Of a stretch of DNA of 64,000 bases, positions 41,756-50,486 are shown piece after piece. The DNA is from Mitsuaria sp. WAJ17 (GTDB lineage: Bacteria > Pseudomonadota > Gammaproteobacteria > Burkholderiales > Burkholderiaceae_C): the NCBI RefSeq assembly GCF_014174515.1, contig NZ_JACJUG010000006.1:62001-126000 (forward strand), written 5' to 3'. The position numbers and the translations under genes are program-made. Under the pieces are notes generated by a model. It saw only the letters and a program-made list of their open reading frames with translations, was not told the origin of the DNA and ran no database searches. How positions within the stretch are numbered: the first letter of the stretch is position 1; each line of letters begins with the position of its first letter.

Positions 41756-41899
41756 CGCCCCGGCGGGCAGCCGGGCAGCATTCGCGCACCGTCTCAGGGC
41801 CCTTGCTCAAGGGCGACGCCTCGAGCCCGACGCCTCCACCTGGGTCCGGAGGGCGCCGCTTATGATGCAGTGCCGCAACACCCGCATTGGAGTTCGCAG

Positions 41900-43477
41900 A
41901 TGGCTGGCCAGGTTCGCAAGCGCCGCTCCCCGTCCACCCCGCCGCAGTCGCCTGCACTGATTCCGGCCAGCAACAGCTATCTGCAACGAATTCTGAACGC
42001 CAAGGTCTACGACGTCGCCATTGAGACGCCGCTGGACGCCGCCCGCAATCTCTCGCGCCGCGTCGGCAACAAGGTCTACCTCAAGCGCGAGGACCAGCAG
42101 CCGGTCTTCAGCTTCAAGCTGCGCGGGGCTTACAACAAGATGGCCCACCTGGCGCCTGAGCAGTTGCAGCGCGGCGTCATCTGCGCCTCCGCAGGCAATC
42201 ATGCCCAGGGCGTGGCACTGTCCTCCCGCAAGCTGGGCTGCCGCGCGGTGATCGTGATGCCGACCACCACGCCCTCGGTCAAGATCAACGCGGTCCAGGC
42301 CCTGGGGGGCGAGGTCGTGCTGCACGGCGAGAGCTTCTCCGACGCCTACCTCCACGCGCTGGAGCTGGAGAAAGCGCAGGGCCTGTGCTTCGTCCACCCC
42401 TTCGACGACCCGGACGTCATCGCCGGCCAGGGCACCATCGCAATGGAGATCCTGCGCCAGCACGAGGGCCGCATCGATGCCATCTTCGTGGCCATCGGCG
42501 GTGGCGGCCTGATCTCGGGCGTGGCCGCCTACATCAAGGCCGTGCGCCCGGACATCAAGGTCATCGGCGTGCAGACCCGAGACTCCGACGCCATGGTGCG
42601 CTCCGTGCGTGCCGGCAAGCGCGTGCAGTTGCCTGACGTCGGATTGTTCTCGGACGGCACCGCCGTCAAGCTGGTTGGCGAGGAGACCTTCCGCATCACC
42701 CGCGAGCTGGTGGACGACTTCGTGATCGTCGATACCGATGCTGTCTGCGCCGCCATCAAGGACGTCTTCGAGGACACGCGCAGCATCCTGGAACCCGCCG
42801 GCGCGCTGGGCGTGGCCGCAGTCAAGCAGTACTGCGCAGCACAGGGCGTGAAGGGCCAGACCTTCGTGGCCATCACCTGCGGCGCCAACATGAACTTCGA
42901 CCGCCTGCGCTTCGTCGCCGAGCGCGCCGAGGTGGGTGAACAGCGCGAGGCCGTCTTCGCGGTGACCATCCCCGAGGAGCGCGGCAGCTTCAAGCGCTTC
43001 TGCGAGCTGCTGGGCCCCCGAAACGTCACCGAGTTCAACTACCGCATCTCCGACAGCAGCCTGGCGCATGTCTTCGTGGGCGTCTCCACGCAGAAGCGCG
43101 AGGAGGCGCAGAAGGTGATCCGCCAGCTCAGCCGCCAGGGCTACGAGACCGTGGACCTCACCGACGACGAGCTCGCCAAGCAGCACGTGCGCCACATGGT
43201 CGGCGGCCGCAGCGAGCTGGCCGAGAACGAGCGTCTGTTCCGCTTCATTTTCCCGGAGCGGCCTGGCGCCTTGATGAAGTTCCTCTCCAGCATGCACCCG
43301 GACTGGAACATCAGCCTCTTCCACTACCGCAACCAGGGTGCTGACTACGGCCGCATCCTGGTCGGCATCCAGGTTCCGCGACGGGACAACGCCGCCTTCA
43401 AGCGCTTCCTGGATTCGCTGAACTACCCCTTCGTGGAGGAGACGGACAACCCGGTCTACCGACTGTTCCTGCGCTGA
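41900..43477 (+). CDS. ilvA: Threonine dehydratase, biosynthetic
   Basis: PLP enzyme that deaminates threonine to 2-oxobutyrate, first step of isoleucine synthesis. From the ATG at 41900 it has 525 residues. The PLP lysine is Lys73 in SFKLRGAYNK, with the phosphate-binding GGGGLISG loop near residue 200. Two C-terminal ACT-like regulatory domains (about 345-435 and 440-525) give the isoleucine feedback control seen in this class. Frames running further upstream cross the terminator and lack similarity. Confidence 0.95.
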   Translation: MAGQVRKRRSPSTPPQSPALIPASNSYLQRILNAKVYDVAIETPLDAARNLSRRVGNKVYLKREDQQPVFSFKLRGAYNKMAHLAPEQLQRGVICASAGNHAQGVALSSRKLGCRAVIVMPTTTPSVKINAVQALGGEVVLHGESFSDAYLHALELEKAQGLCFVHPFDDPDVIAGQGTIAMEILRQHEGRIDAIFVAIGGGGLISGVAAYIKAVRPDIKVIGVQTRDSDAMVRSVRAGKRVQLPDVGLFSDGTAVKLVGEETFRITRELVDDFVIVDTDAVCAAIKDVFEDTRSILEPAGALGVAAVKQYCAAQGVKGQTFVAITCGANMNFDRLRFVAERAEVGEQREAVFAVTIPEERGSFKRFCELLGPRNVTEFNYRISDSSLAHVFVGVSTQKREEAQKVIRQLSRQGYETVDLTDDELAKQHVRHMVGGRSELAENERLFRFIFPERPGALMKFLSSMHPDWNISLFHYRNQGADYGRILVGIQVPRRDNAAFKRFLDSLNYPFVEETDNPVYRLFLR

Positions 43478-43566
43478 GTGCCTGGGCGGGAAATTTCGGC
43501 AGGCAAGGCGGTCGGCATGACGCACAATCCGGGCCAGCGGCGCAGGTCGCCGGCCCGTCAGCGCCC

Positions 43567-44685
43567 ATGTCCATCCACCAGTCCCTGATCTCCCCGACTG
43601 CCAATCCCGAGCTGCGGCGCGCCCTGAGCGAGCGTCTGCAGCGCCGTGCCGCCCTGGCCGGCGGGCTGGGCGAGCTGGAGCCCCTGGCCATCCGCCTGGG
43701 GCTGATCCAGGACAGCCTGACGCCCCGCTTCCGCGATCCGACCCTGGCCCTCTTTGTGGCCGATCACGGCCTGGCCGTTGATGGCCTTCCCCTCATGTGG
43801 GGCCGGACCACCAAGGCGCACGCCGACCTGCTTCTGCACAACCGCTTGCCCTGCAGCGTGCTGGCACGCACGCAGGGCCTGCAGCTGTCGGTGGTGGACT
43901 GCGGTATTGCCGACGAGATGCCGCCCAACCCGCGCCTGCAGTCGCGCAAGATCGCCCATGGCACGCGCAACAGCCGGCTGGGTCCCGCGATGAGTCTGGA
44001 GCATGCCCATGCTGCCGTGCGCGTAGGCATGGAGATCGCCGACAAGTTCAGCGGCAACGTGCTGATCTGCGCCGGCCTGGGCCAGGGGGCCTTCGAGTCC
44101 AGCGCCCTGGTCATGTCGCGCCTGTGCGACCTGCCGGTGAAGGACTTCATCGTGTCCGGCCCGGACATGCGCCAGGACCAGCTGGACCCGCTGCTGAGCC
44201 TGCTGCTGGCCTGCCAGGCCCGCCACCGCGAGGTCGTTGATCCCATGGATGTGCTGGCGGCCTTCGGCGGCTTCGAGACCGCCGTGATGGTTGGCGCCAT
44301 GCTGGTGGCCGCCAGCAAGAGGCATCTGATCATCGTCGATGGCCTGCCGGCCTGCGCCGCGCTCAAGGCCGCCTCCATGATTGCCGCCCCCGTCACCGAC
44401 TACGCCGTCTTCTGCCGCAGCCACACCCACCACGGTCTCGATCAGGCCCTGGCCCAGTTCCATGCAGCAGCGCTGCTGGAACTGGGGCTGGACAGTGCCG
44501 ACGGCTGCGGCGCCTTGCTCGCCTGGCCCATGCTGCGTTCGGCCGCGGCCCTGCTAACCGATCTGCACGACTCCGCCGACACGCTCATGCCCCCGCCCGT
44601 GCCACCCGCGGTGCGCGTCTCGGGCCCCGGGCGCCTCAGCAGCCGCCCCGGTCTGCTTGGACTGCCGGGCGACACCGAGTCGTGA
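43567..44685 (+). CDS. Divergent CobT-like nicotinate-nucleotide phosphoribosyltransferase
   Basis: A 372-residue protein of the nicotinate-nucleotide:dimethylbenzimidazole phosphoribosyltransferase (CobT) family, which activates the lower ligand of cobamides. Family features are FVADHGLAVDG near residue 62, LICAGLGQGAFESSA near 159 and DVLAAFGGFETAVMVGAMLV near 227. The canonical catalytic motif RLGEGTGA is replaced by DSADGCGA, with Asp312 where glutamate is expected, and the upstream SHxSxExGH-type segment reads CRSHTHHGLD. No other cobalamin gene is near, so the substrate may differ. Confidence 0.8.
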   Translation: MSIHQSLISPTANPELRRALSERLQRRAALAGGLGELEPLAIRLGLIQDSLTPRFRDPTLALFVADHGLAVDGLPLMWGRTTKAHADLLLHNRLPCSVLARTQGLQLSVVDCGIADEMPPNPRLQSRKIAHGTRNSRLGPAMSLEHAHAAVRVGMEIADKFSGNVLICAGLGQGAFESSALVMSRLCDLPVKDFIVSGPDMRQDQLDPLLSLLLACQARHREVVDPMDVLAAFGGFETAVMVGAMLVAASKRHLIIVDGLPACAALKAASMIAAPVTDYAVFCRSHTHHGLDQALAQFHAAALLELGLDSADGCGALLAWPMLRSAAALLTDLHDSADTLMPPPVPPAVRVSGPGRLSSRPGLLGLPGDTES

Positions 44686-44706
44686 GCCAGCCTCACCCCA
44701 AGAAAT

Positions 44707-44734
44707 GAAAACAGGCCGCCCGAGGCGGCCCTTT
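44707..44734. terminator. Terminator between CobT-like gene and gspC
   Basis: Stem GGCCGCC (44714-44720) / GGCGGCC (44724-44730), loop CGA; T-rich on the minus strand (TGTTTTC) and weakly so on plus (CTTTG). It serves both converging genes. Confidence 0.75.
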
Positions 44735-44736
44735 GC

Positions 44737-45399
44737 TCAGCGCAGGGGCAGGCTGTTGGGCCCCGGCTGCGGTGGTGGCACCTGATTGGGCTGCGGCGCC
44801 ATATTGGACTGGGGGCGCGTCGGCGGTAGTGCCGCGGGCGGCATGACACCGGGCACCACGCCTGGGTCCTGCTGCACGCCCATGGGCGGCGCCAGCGACT
44901 GCGCGGCAGGCGCCATCGGTGCGGCCAAGGCATAGGTCGCGGGCGGCTGCGTGTTCATGGCCACGCCCTGTGCCGGCAACAGCGGCGCCAGCGTCAGCGT
45001 GAAGGCGGGCTGGCCCGGACGGCCAATGCTCACCGCATTGCCGCTGATGGACAGCAACTGGCGTTCGCCATCCACCAGGGCGCCCACGCGCACCGTGCGC
45101 GGCGGGCCGCCGTCAACCGAGATCAGGGCCACCCCCTCCTGCTCATGGCCATCAATGCGCTTGGGCGCCACCAGGCCCATCAGCTTGAAGCGGTTTTCAT
45201 CAGGAGAGGGTGCCGCCTCGGACTGAGCGGGCGTGGCCCCGAGCAGGCGGCTGAGGTCCGAGCGCGGGGCCGCGGTGTCGGCAACCGCTACGGTCTGAGC
45301 CGGCGCAGCAGGCGAGCGCAGGCCCAGCGCCATACCCCAATAGACGATGGCCAGCCCCAGCAGGGCCCAGACAAGAAAGGCACTCAATCGAGCAATCAT
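44737..45399 (-). CDS. gspC: GspC-type type II secretion protein, proline-rich, no PDZ
   Basis: Inner-membrane T2SS protein that connects the platform to the secretin GspD. From the ATG at 45399 it has 220 residues: cytoplasmic tip, one membrane segment (about 8-30), and the homology region around ENRFKLMGLVAPKRIDG through VSIG. The C-terminal PDZ domain of enterobacterial GspC is missing, replaced by a Pro/Gln/Ala-rich tail. It is divergent from gspG-F. Call rests on homology region plus context. Confidence 0.85.
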   Translation of the reverse strand: MIARLSAFLVWALLGLAIVYWGMALGLRSPAAPAQTVAVADTAAPRSDLSRLLGATPAQSEAAPSPDENRFKLMGLVAPKRIDGHEQEGVALISVDGGPPRTVRVGALVDGERQLLSISGNAVSIGRPGQPAFTLTLAPLLPAQGVAMNTQPPATYALAAPMAPAAQSLAPPMGVQQDPGVVPGVMPPAALPPTRPQSNMAPQPNQVPPPQPGPNSLPLR

Positions 45400-45493
45400 G
45401 CGGCGATTATGATTCAGCGCTGTAGTGCCGCCATGGCCCCCGGGTAAACCATGCCCGGGTGGCTTCGTCCAAATCTTTGTGGCTCCTGACGTC

Positions 45494-45937
45494 ATGCAAT
45501 CTCTTCGCGTCCGTTCTTCCCGCGCCGGCCTGGCGCGCGGCTTTACCCTGATCGAAATCATGGTGGTGCTGGTCATCATCGGCGTGCTGGCCGCGATGAT
45601 CGGCCCCTCGGTGCTGAATCGCGTGGGCGAAGCCAAGACCACGGCCGCACGTGGCGACATCAGCGCCATCATGCAGGCCCTGAAGCTCTACAAGCTCGAC
45701 AACGGCCGCTACCCCACGGCCGAGCAGGGTCTGCAGGCCCTGGTGCAGAAGCCCACCAGCGGCCCGGCGCCCAGCAACTGGAAGAGCTATCTCGAGAAGC
45801 TGCCCAAGGATCCTTGGGGCGGTGACTACCAGTACGCCTACCCCGGCGTGAAGGGCGAAATCGATGTCTTCAGCTACGGCGCCGACAAGAAGCCCGGTGG
45901 CGAAGGCGACGACGCCGACGTCGGCTCCTGGCAGTAA
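45494..45937 (+). CDS. gspG: GspG major pseudopilin of the T2SS
   Basis: Major pseudopilin that builds the periplasmic piston of type II secretion. From the ATG at 45494 it has 147 residues, cleavage LARG|FTLIEIMVVLVIIGVLA (after Gly16, Glu at +5). The conserved calcium-binding C-terminal part, with LPKDPWGGDYQY and FSYGADKKPGGEGDDADVGS, is complete. Frames upstream of 45494 lack similarity. First of the plus-strand gsp operon. Confidence 0.97.
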   Translation: MQSLRVRSSRAGLARGFTLIEIMVVLVIIGVLAAMIGPSVLNRVGEAKTTAARGDISAIMQALKLYKLDNGRYPTAEQGLQALVQKPTSGPAPSNWKSYLEKLPKDPWGGDYQYAYPGVKGEIDVFSYGADKKPGGEGDDADVGSWQ

Positions 45938-45956
45938 GCCCCCGCAGGCCCTGCCC

Positions 45957-46406
45957 ATGCGCGCCAGCCGCCAGCGCGGCTTCACCATGATCGAGATCCT
46001 GGTGGTGATGCTCATCGTCGCCATCGCCTCCGTCTCGGTCACCCTGGCCCTGCGCGACAGCAGCCAGACTCAGCTGGAACGCGAGGCCGAACGCCTGGCA
46101 GCCCTGCTGGAATCGGCACGGGCCGAGGCGCGCGTGGCCGGCATCCCCGTGCGCTGGCGCCCGGTCGAGGACTCCAGCGGCAGCGGCTTCCGCTTCGAAG
46201 GCCTTCCTGAACGCATCCAGATGCCGCGGCAATGGCTGGGCGAGGAGATGCATGCCGAGGTCGAGGGCGCGCCAAGCCTGCTGCTCGGGCCCGAGCCCCT
46301 GATCCCCGCGCAGGCCCTGCGCCTGCGGCATGGCAACTACACCGTGCGCATCAGCAGTGACGGCCTGTCGGCTTTCGCGGTGCAGCCCGCCACCCAGGAT
46401 CCCTGA
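45957..46406 (+). CDS. gspH: GspH minor pseudopilin
   Basis: Minor pseudopilin of the T2SS tip complex, 149 residues from the ATG at 45957, cleavage site RQRG|FTMIEILVV (Gly8, Glu at +5). The following helix and the GspH C-terminal beta-domain (LESARAEARVAGIPVRW) match the family. It starts 19 bases after gspG and overlaps the gspI start by one base. Confidence 0.92.
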   Translation: MRASRQRGFTMIEILVVMLIVAIASVSVTLALRDSSQTQLEREAERLAALLESARAEARVAGIPVRWRPVEDSSGSGFRFEGLPERIQMPRQWLGEEMHAEVEGAPSLLLGPEPLIPAQALRLRHGNYTVRISSDGLSAFAVQPATQDP

Positions 46407-46786
46407 TGCACCGCCAGGCCCCTGCTTGCCGCGCTCCGCGCGGCTTCACGCTGATCGAGGCCTTGGTCGCGCTGGCCATCGTCGCCGTCACCTTGGCGGC
46501 GGGCCTGAAGGCCGCAGGTGCGCTGAGCAACCATGCGGCACGGCTGGCCCAGATGACATCCGCCCAGTGGTGTGCCGAGAACCAACTGACCGAGCTGCGC
46601 CTCTCGGGCCAGTTCCCCGACATCGGCGAGAGCGACTTCCAATGCCAGCAGCTGGGCCAGAACTTCACCGGACACATGCTGGTGCGCGCAACGCCCAATC
46701 CCAACTTCCGCCGCGTCGATACCCAGATGCGCGACGAGCAGGGCCAAGGCCTGCTGAGTATCACCACCATCATGGGGCGCAACTGA
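46406..46786 (+). CDS. gspI: GspI minor pseudopilin
   Basis: Minor pseudopilin that starts the T2SS tip complex with GspJ and GspK. Length 126 residues, cleavage APRG|FTLIEALVALAI (Gly13, Glu at +5). WCAENQLTELRL is the conserved GspI segment after the membrane helix. Overlaps gspH by one base and gspJ by one base. Confidence 0.95.
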   Translation: MHRQAPACRAPRGFTLIEALVALAIVAVTLAAGLKAAGALSNHAARLAQMTSAQWCAENQLTELRLSGQFPDIGESDFQCQQLGQNFTGHMLVRATPNPNFRRVDTQMRDEQGQGLLSITTIMGRN

Positions 46787-47571
46787 TGCACGCTCGCCGT
46801 CGCATCCGGACCGGCTTCACCCTGATCGAGGTGATGGTCGCCCTCGTCGTGCTGTCCGTGATGGCGCTGATGGGCTGGCGCGGGATCGAGGCCATGCTGC
46901 GCACCCGCGAGATCGCACAGGCCAATCTCGAGACCACGGCACGCCTGCAGACCGTGCTGGCCCAGTGGGAGCAGGACCTGCAACAGCTCGAGGAGGGCCG
47001 TGACAGCGGTGTCGATGCCCTCAGCTTCGACGGCGCCACCCTGCGCATCACCCGCCATCGCCCAGAGGGGCTGCAACTCGTAGCCTGGGGGGTTCGCGAG
47101 GGCAGTCTCTATCGCTGGGAGTCGCGCATCGCCCGCACGCGCGGCGAGCTGCAGACGGCCTGGGCCCAGAGCCAGCAGGCCCTGGTGCTGGACGAGCGGC
47201 GGCTCAAGGCCTTGGAGGGCGTGCAGGGCTGGCAGGTGTATTTCTTCCGGGGCAACAGCTGGAGCAACGCACAGTCCGCCGACGACGTCGAGAAGGACAG
47301 CTCCCAGCCCCCCGCTGCGGGGGCCGGCAAGGGTAGCAGCACGGGCAGCGGTACGGGCAGCACCACCGGCCAGAACAGCGGCACAGGCGCAGGCACAGGC
47401 ACAGGCTCCGGCAACCAGGGCTCGAATGCCGGTGCCGACAAGGACAAGAACCCCAACGCCCCCACTCGCAAGAAGCTGCCCACCGGCGTACGCATGCAGC
47501 TGCAGTTCCAGGACGGCCAGGGCTACGGCGGCCCGCTGCTGCGCCAGATCATGCTGGGCCCGCAGTCATGA
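46786..47571 (+). CDS. gspJ: GspJ minor pseudopilin with Gly/Ser/Thr insertion
   Basis: Minor pseudopilin of the T2SS tip, 261 residues, cleavage IRTG|FTLIEVMVALVVLS (Gly10, Glu at +5). The GspJ core is present up to about residue 160 and again at the end (GVRMQLQFQDG). Between them, about residues 175-225, is a low-complexity Gly/Ser/Thr/Asn-rich stretch encoded by tandem GGCACAGGC-like repeats. This is unusual and makes it longer than typical GspJ (about 200). A frame opening at 46330 is a shadow. Confidence 0.92.
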   Translation: MHARRRIRTGFTLIEVMVALVVLSVMALMGWRGIEAMLRTREIAQANLETTARLQTVLAQWEQDLQQLEEGRDSGVDALSFDGATLRITRHRPEGLQLVAWGVREGSLYRWESRIARTRGELQTAWAQSQQALVLDERRLKALEGVQGWQVYFFRGNSWSNAQSADDVEKDSSQPPAAGAGKGSSTGSGTGSTTGQNSGTGAGTGTGSGNQGSNAGADKDKNPNAPTRKKLPTGVRMQLQFQDGQGYGGPLLRQIMLGPQS

Positions 47572-48548
47572 GGCCCGCGATGCACCCCGCCCTGCCGCGA
47601 CAGCGCGGCGCCGCCCTGCTCACGGCCTTGCTGCTGGTGACCCTGGTGACCAGTCTGGCGGCCGCCATGATCTGGCGCCAGTACCGCGCCGTGCAGATCG
47701 AGACCGCGGACCGGGCCCGCGCCCAGTCCGCCTGGATCCTGCAGGGCGCCCTGGACTGGGCCCGCCTGATCCTGCGTGAAGACGCCCGCGCCAACCAACG
47801 CGAGGCCGTCGATCACCTGGGCGAGGTCTGGGCCGTGCCGCTGGCCGAGGCTCGCCTGTCCACCTTTCTGGCCGCCGACCAGGAAGGCAAGAAGCCGCCC
47901 GGCGACGAGACCGCCGATGGCCCCGAGGCCTTCCTGTCCGGCCAGCTCAGCGATGCCCAGGCCCTCTACAACCTGCGCAACCTGACTCTGGGCGAGCAAC
48001 TGCCTGCGGCCGAGCTGCGCACGCTGCAGCGCCTGTGCGATAGCGCCGGCGTGCCCTCCGGCACCGCGCAACTGCTGGCGAAGCAGCTGCGCGCCGCTGC
48101 TGGCCTTGTCGAGGACAAGAACCAGGCGCCGCTGATGCCCCATACCGTGGACGAACTCGGCTGGCTGGGCCTAAGCCCCGACGTGGTCAAGCGCCTCAAG
48201 CCCTTCGTGACCCTGCTGCCTCAGAAGACCCCGGTGAACCTCAACACCGCACCGCGCGAGGTCATTGCCGCGCTCTTCGAGGGCATGGACCTGGGCAGCG
48301 CCGAGCGCATCGTGCGCGACCGCATCAACCAGCCACTGAAGTCGCAGACCGACATCCAGCGCTACCTGCCCCAGGGCGTGCAGCCGGACGAAAGCCGGGC
48401 GGGCGTGGCCTCGGCGTATTTCTTCATCACCGGCACCCTGCGGCTGGACGAGCGGGTGCTGCAGGAGCGCTCCCTGGTCTGGCGCAACGGCCTGGAGATG
48501 CGTGTTGTTGCAAGGGAGCGTGTAAACCTGATGTTGCAAGCGCCCTAG
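47568..48548 (+). CDS. gspK: GspK minor pseudopilin
   Basis: Largest minor pseudopilin, capping the tip complex; 326 residues. Leader cleavage RQRG|AALLTALLLV lacks Glu at +5, which is normal for GspK. The helix-rich domain with LYNLRNL near residue 136 and the motif VNLNTAPREVIAAL near 222 are hallmark features. Starts with a four-base ATGA overlap on gspJ; an in-frame ATG at 47580 is an alternative. Confidence 0.94.
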   Translation: MRPAMHPALPRQRGAALLTALLLVTLVTSLAAAMIWRQYRAVQIETADRARAQSAWILQGALDWARLILREDARANQREAVDHLGEVWAVPLAEARLSTFLAADQEGKKPPGDETADGPEAFLSGQLSDAQALYNLRNLTLGEQLPAAELRTLQRLCDSAGVPSGTAQLLAKQLRAAAGLVEDKNQAPLMPHTVDELGWLGLSPDVVKRLKPFVTLLPQKTPVNLNTAPREVIAALFEGMDLGSAERIVRDRINQPLKSQTDIQRYLPQGVQPDESRAGVASAYFFITGTLRLDERVLQERSLVWRNGLEMRVVARERVNLMLQAP

Positions 48549-48682
48549 CTTCGCCAGAATGCGCGTGCGAGCGCCGTGCCGGAGGACCAGGAGCGATACG
48601 GCCGCCCGCGTGCGGGCCGCGCCCGCCCCCCAAAGTCCCCAGGCTGCCGCACTCCTAGAATGGCCGCCTTTCAAGAGAGACC

Positions 48683-49951
48683 ATGAGTTCGACCCTGCTG
48701 ATCCTTCTGCCGCCGCGCGCCCGCCTGGGCCGCGCTGCGCACAGCGACGCGCCCCCGCGAACCGGGCAGGGCGCCGAGCCTATGGAATTCGAATACCTGC
48801 TGAGCACGGACGGCCAGGGCATCTCGGCCCAGGGCCGCGCCCTGCCCGCTGAGCTGCCCGCGGCATCGGCCAGCGTCGCCGTGGTCCCCGACGGCGAGCT
48901 CAGCTGGCACCAGCTGAAGCTGCCCAAGGCGGCGCGCGGCAAGCTGCAGGCGGCGCTCGCCGGCCTGCTGGAGGAGCAACTGCTGGAGGAAGCGGACGAG
49001 CTCCACTTCGCCATCGCAGCCCAAGCCGATGCGGACGATCGCTCCTGGGTCTGCGCCTGCCACAAGGGCTGGCTGCTGCAGCACCTCAATGCCCTCGAGC
49101 AGGCGGGGCGGCTGGTGGAACGCGTGCTGCCGCTGAGCTGGCCCGGTGAGGCCGCCCGCGCCCATGTGCTGGACCGCCTGGGAGATGCCGAGGCCCAGGA
49201 TCACGCCCTGAGCCTCGTCCTCAGCGATGCCCGCGGCGTGAGCCAACTGCCCCTGGACGGCCCGCTGGCCCGCCAGTTGCTGGGCCCTGGCATGAGCGAG
49301 CTGGCCTGGACGGCCTCGCCCGACGCCGTGCAGGCCGCCGAACGGTGGCTGGGCCACCCCGTAAGCGTGCAGGCCGCCGGTCCCCGCGCCCTGCAAGCCC
49401 TGCAGGGCCCCTGGAACCTGCGCCAGTTCGACCTCCTGCCCCGCACGCGCGGCCTGCAGGCCCTGCGCCAGTGGGGCCGTCAGCTGATGAGCCCCGCTTG
49501 GCGGCCCGCCCGGCTGGGCCTGATCGGCCTGGTGCTGGTGCAGCTGCTGGCCATGAATGTGCAGGCCTGGCAGCAGAAGAGCCGGCTGCGCAGCATGCAG
49601 GCCGAGATGAGCAGCCTGCTGATGGGCAGTTTCCCGGCGACCCGCGTGGTGCATGACGCCCCTCTGCAGATGCGCCAGGCAGCCGATGCCCTGCGGGCCC
49701 GCGCCGGCCTGATTGGCGAGCGGGACTTCGAAGCCCTGCTGAGCGCCGCCGCAACCGCCTGGCCCGCGGACATGCCGCCCGCCGAGGCCCTGAAGTTCGA
49801 GGACGGCCGCCTGGTCTTCCCTTCGGCCAGTTGGAGCCCCGCACAGATCGAGGCCTTCAAGCGCCAGTTGGCCAGCGAGGGCTGGGCCCTGGACAGCCAG
49901 AACGGCCAGTTGCAGATCAGCCGCCAGCGCGGCACCGCTGCGGGCTCCTGA
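48683..49951 (+). CDS. gspL: GspL T2SS platform protein
   Basis: Bitopic inner-membrane protein that recruits the GspE ATPase. Length 422 residues: a cytoplasmic actin-like domain (about 1-260), one membrane segment near 275-297 (LGLIGLVLVQLLAMNVQAW), and a periplasmic ferredoxin-like domain. It lies 134 bases after gspK, the largest gap in the operon. AAGAGAGA precedes the start. Sequence identity to model GspL is weak; context is decisive. Confidence 0.9.
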   Translation: MSSTLLILLPPRARLGRAAHSDAPPRTGQGAEPMEFEYLLSTDGQGISAQGRALPAELPAASASVAVVPDGELSWHQLKLPKAARGKLQAALAGLLEEQLLEEADELHFAIAAQADADDRSWVCACHKGWLLQHLNALEQAGRLVERVLPLSWPGEAARAHVLDRLGDAEAQDHALSLVLSDARGVSQLPLDGPLARQLLGPGMSELAWTASPDAVQAAERWLGHPVSVQAAGPRALQALQGPWNLRQFDLLPRTRGLQALRQWGRQLMSPAWRPARLGLIGLVLVQLLAMNVQAWQQKSRLRSMQAEMSSLLMGSFPATRVVHDAPLQMRQAADALRARAGLIGERDFEALLSAAATAWPADMPPAEALKFEDGRLVFPSASWSPAQIEAFKRQLASEGWALDSQNGQLQISRQRGTAAGS

Positions 49952-49973
49952 GCCCCTGGCACGGAAAAGACCC

Positions 49974-50486
49974 ATGGACGCCCCGACTCGACGCCCCCTC
50001 CCGCCCCAGCTCCAGGCCTTGCAGCAGCGCTGGCAGGCCCTGCAGCCTCGCGAACGCACCATGCTCCAATTGGGCGGCATCGCCCTGGCGGCCCTGCTGC
50101 TGTGGCTGCTCACCCTGCAACCCGCCCTGCGCAGCCTGCGGGAGACCCCGCCGCGCCTGGCCCAGGCCGAGGAGCAGCTGCAGCAGATGCGCCGCCTGGC
50201 CCAGGAAAGCAAGACCCTCAAGGACCTGCCCCCTGTGCCGCCCGCTCAGGCCGAGCAGGCGCTGAAGGCCTCTACCGAGCGCCTGGGCGGCAGTGCCCAG
50301 CTCCAGTTCAGCGGCGATCGCGCCACCTTGCAGCTGCGCAACATCAGTCCCGAACAGCTGCAGACCTGGCTGGCCGAGGCCCGCAGCGCGGCGCGCGCCC
50401 GCACCATCGAGGCCCAGATGCAGCGCAGTCCCTCCGGCTACAACGGCGTGATCGTGCTGGCCCTGGACGGCGGAGCCGCTCCATGA
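49974..50486 (+). CDS. gspM: GspM T2SS platform protein
   Basis: Small bitopic inner-membrane protein partnering GspL. Length 170 residues, membrane segment near residues 34-51 (MLQLGGIALAALLLWLLT region), coiled coil, then a ferredoxin-like periplasmic domain. Placed between gspL and gspN, its stop overlaps the gspN start by four bases. Confidence 0.9.
   Translation: MDAPTRRPLPPQLQALQQRWQALQPRERTMLQLGGIALAALLLWLLTLQPALRSLRETPPRLAQAEEQLQQMRRLAQESKTLKDLPPVPPAQAEQALKASTERLGGSAQLQFSGDRATLQLRNISPEQLQTWLAEARSAARARTIEAQMQRSPSGYNGVIVLALDGGAAP

Larger units (their letters stand above)
41438..41899. other. osmC-like/ilvA intergenic region holding an sRNA candidate
   Basis: About 460 bases with no protein gene. 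41450-41580 shows nothing notable. 41583-41755 holds a promoter-like sequence, a CCTCC hairpin and a strong plus-strand terminator. 41756-41899 is the leader of ilvA, without a clear promoter. Confidence 0.6.

Noticed and set aside
41625..41960. Leu-rich leader peptide frame running toward ilvA, as classic attenuation
   Set aside because: The frame runs on through the terminator hairpin and does not stop before it, so it does not fit a classic leader peptide; the sRNA interpretation explains the hairpin better.
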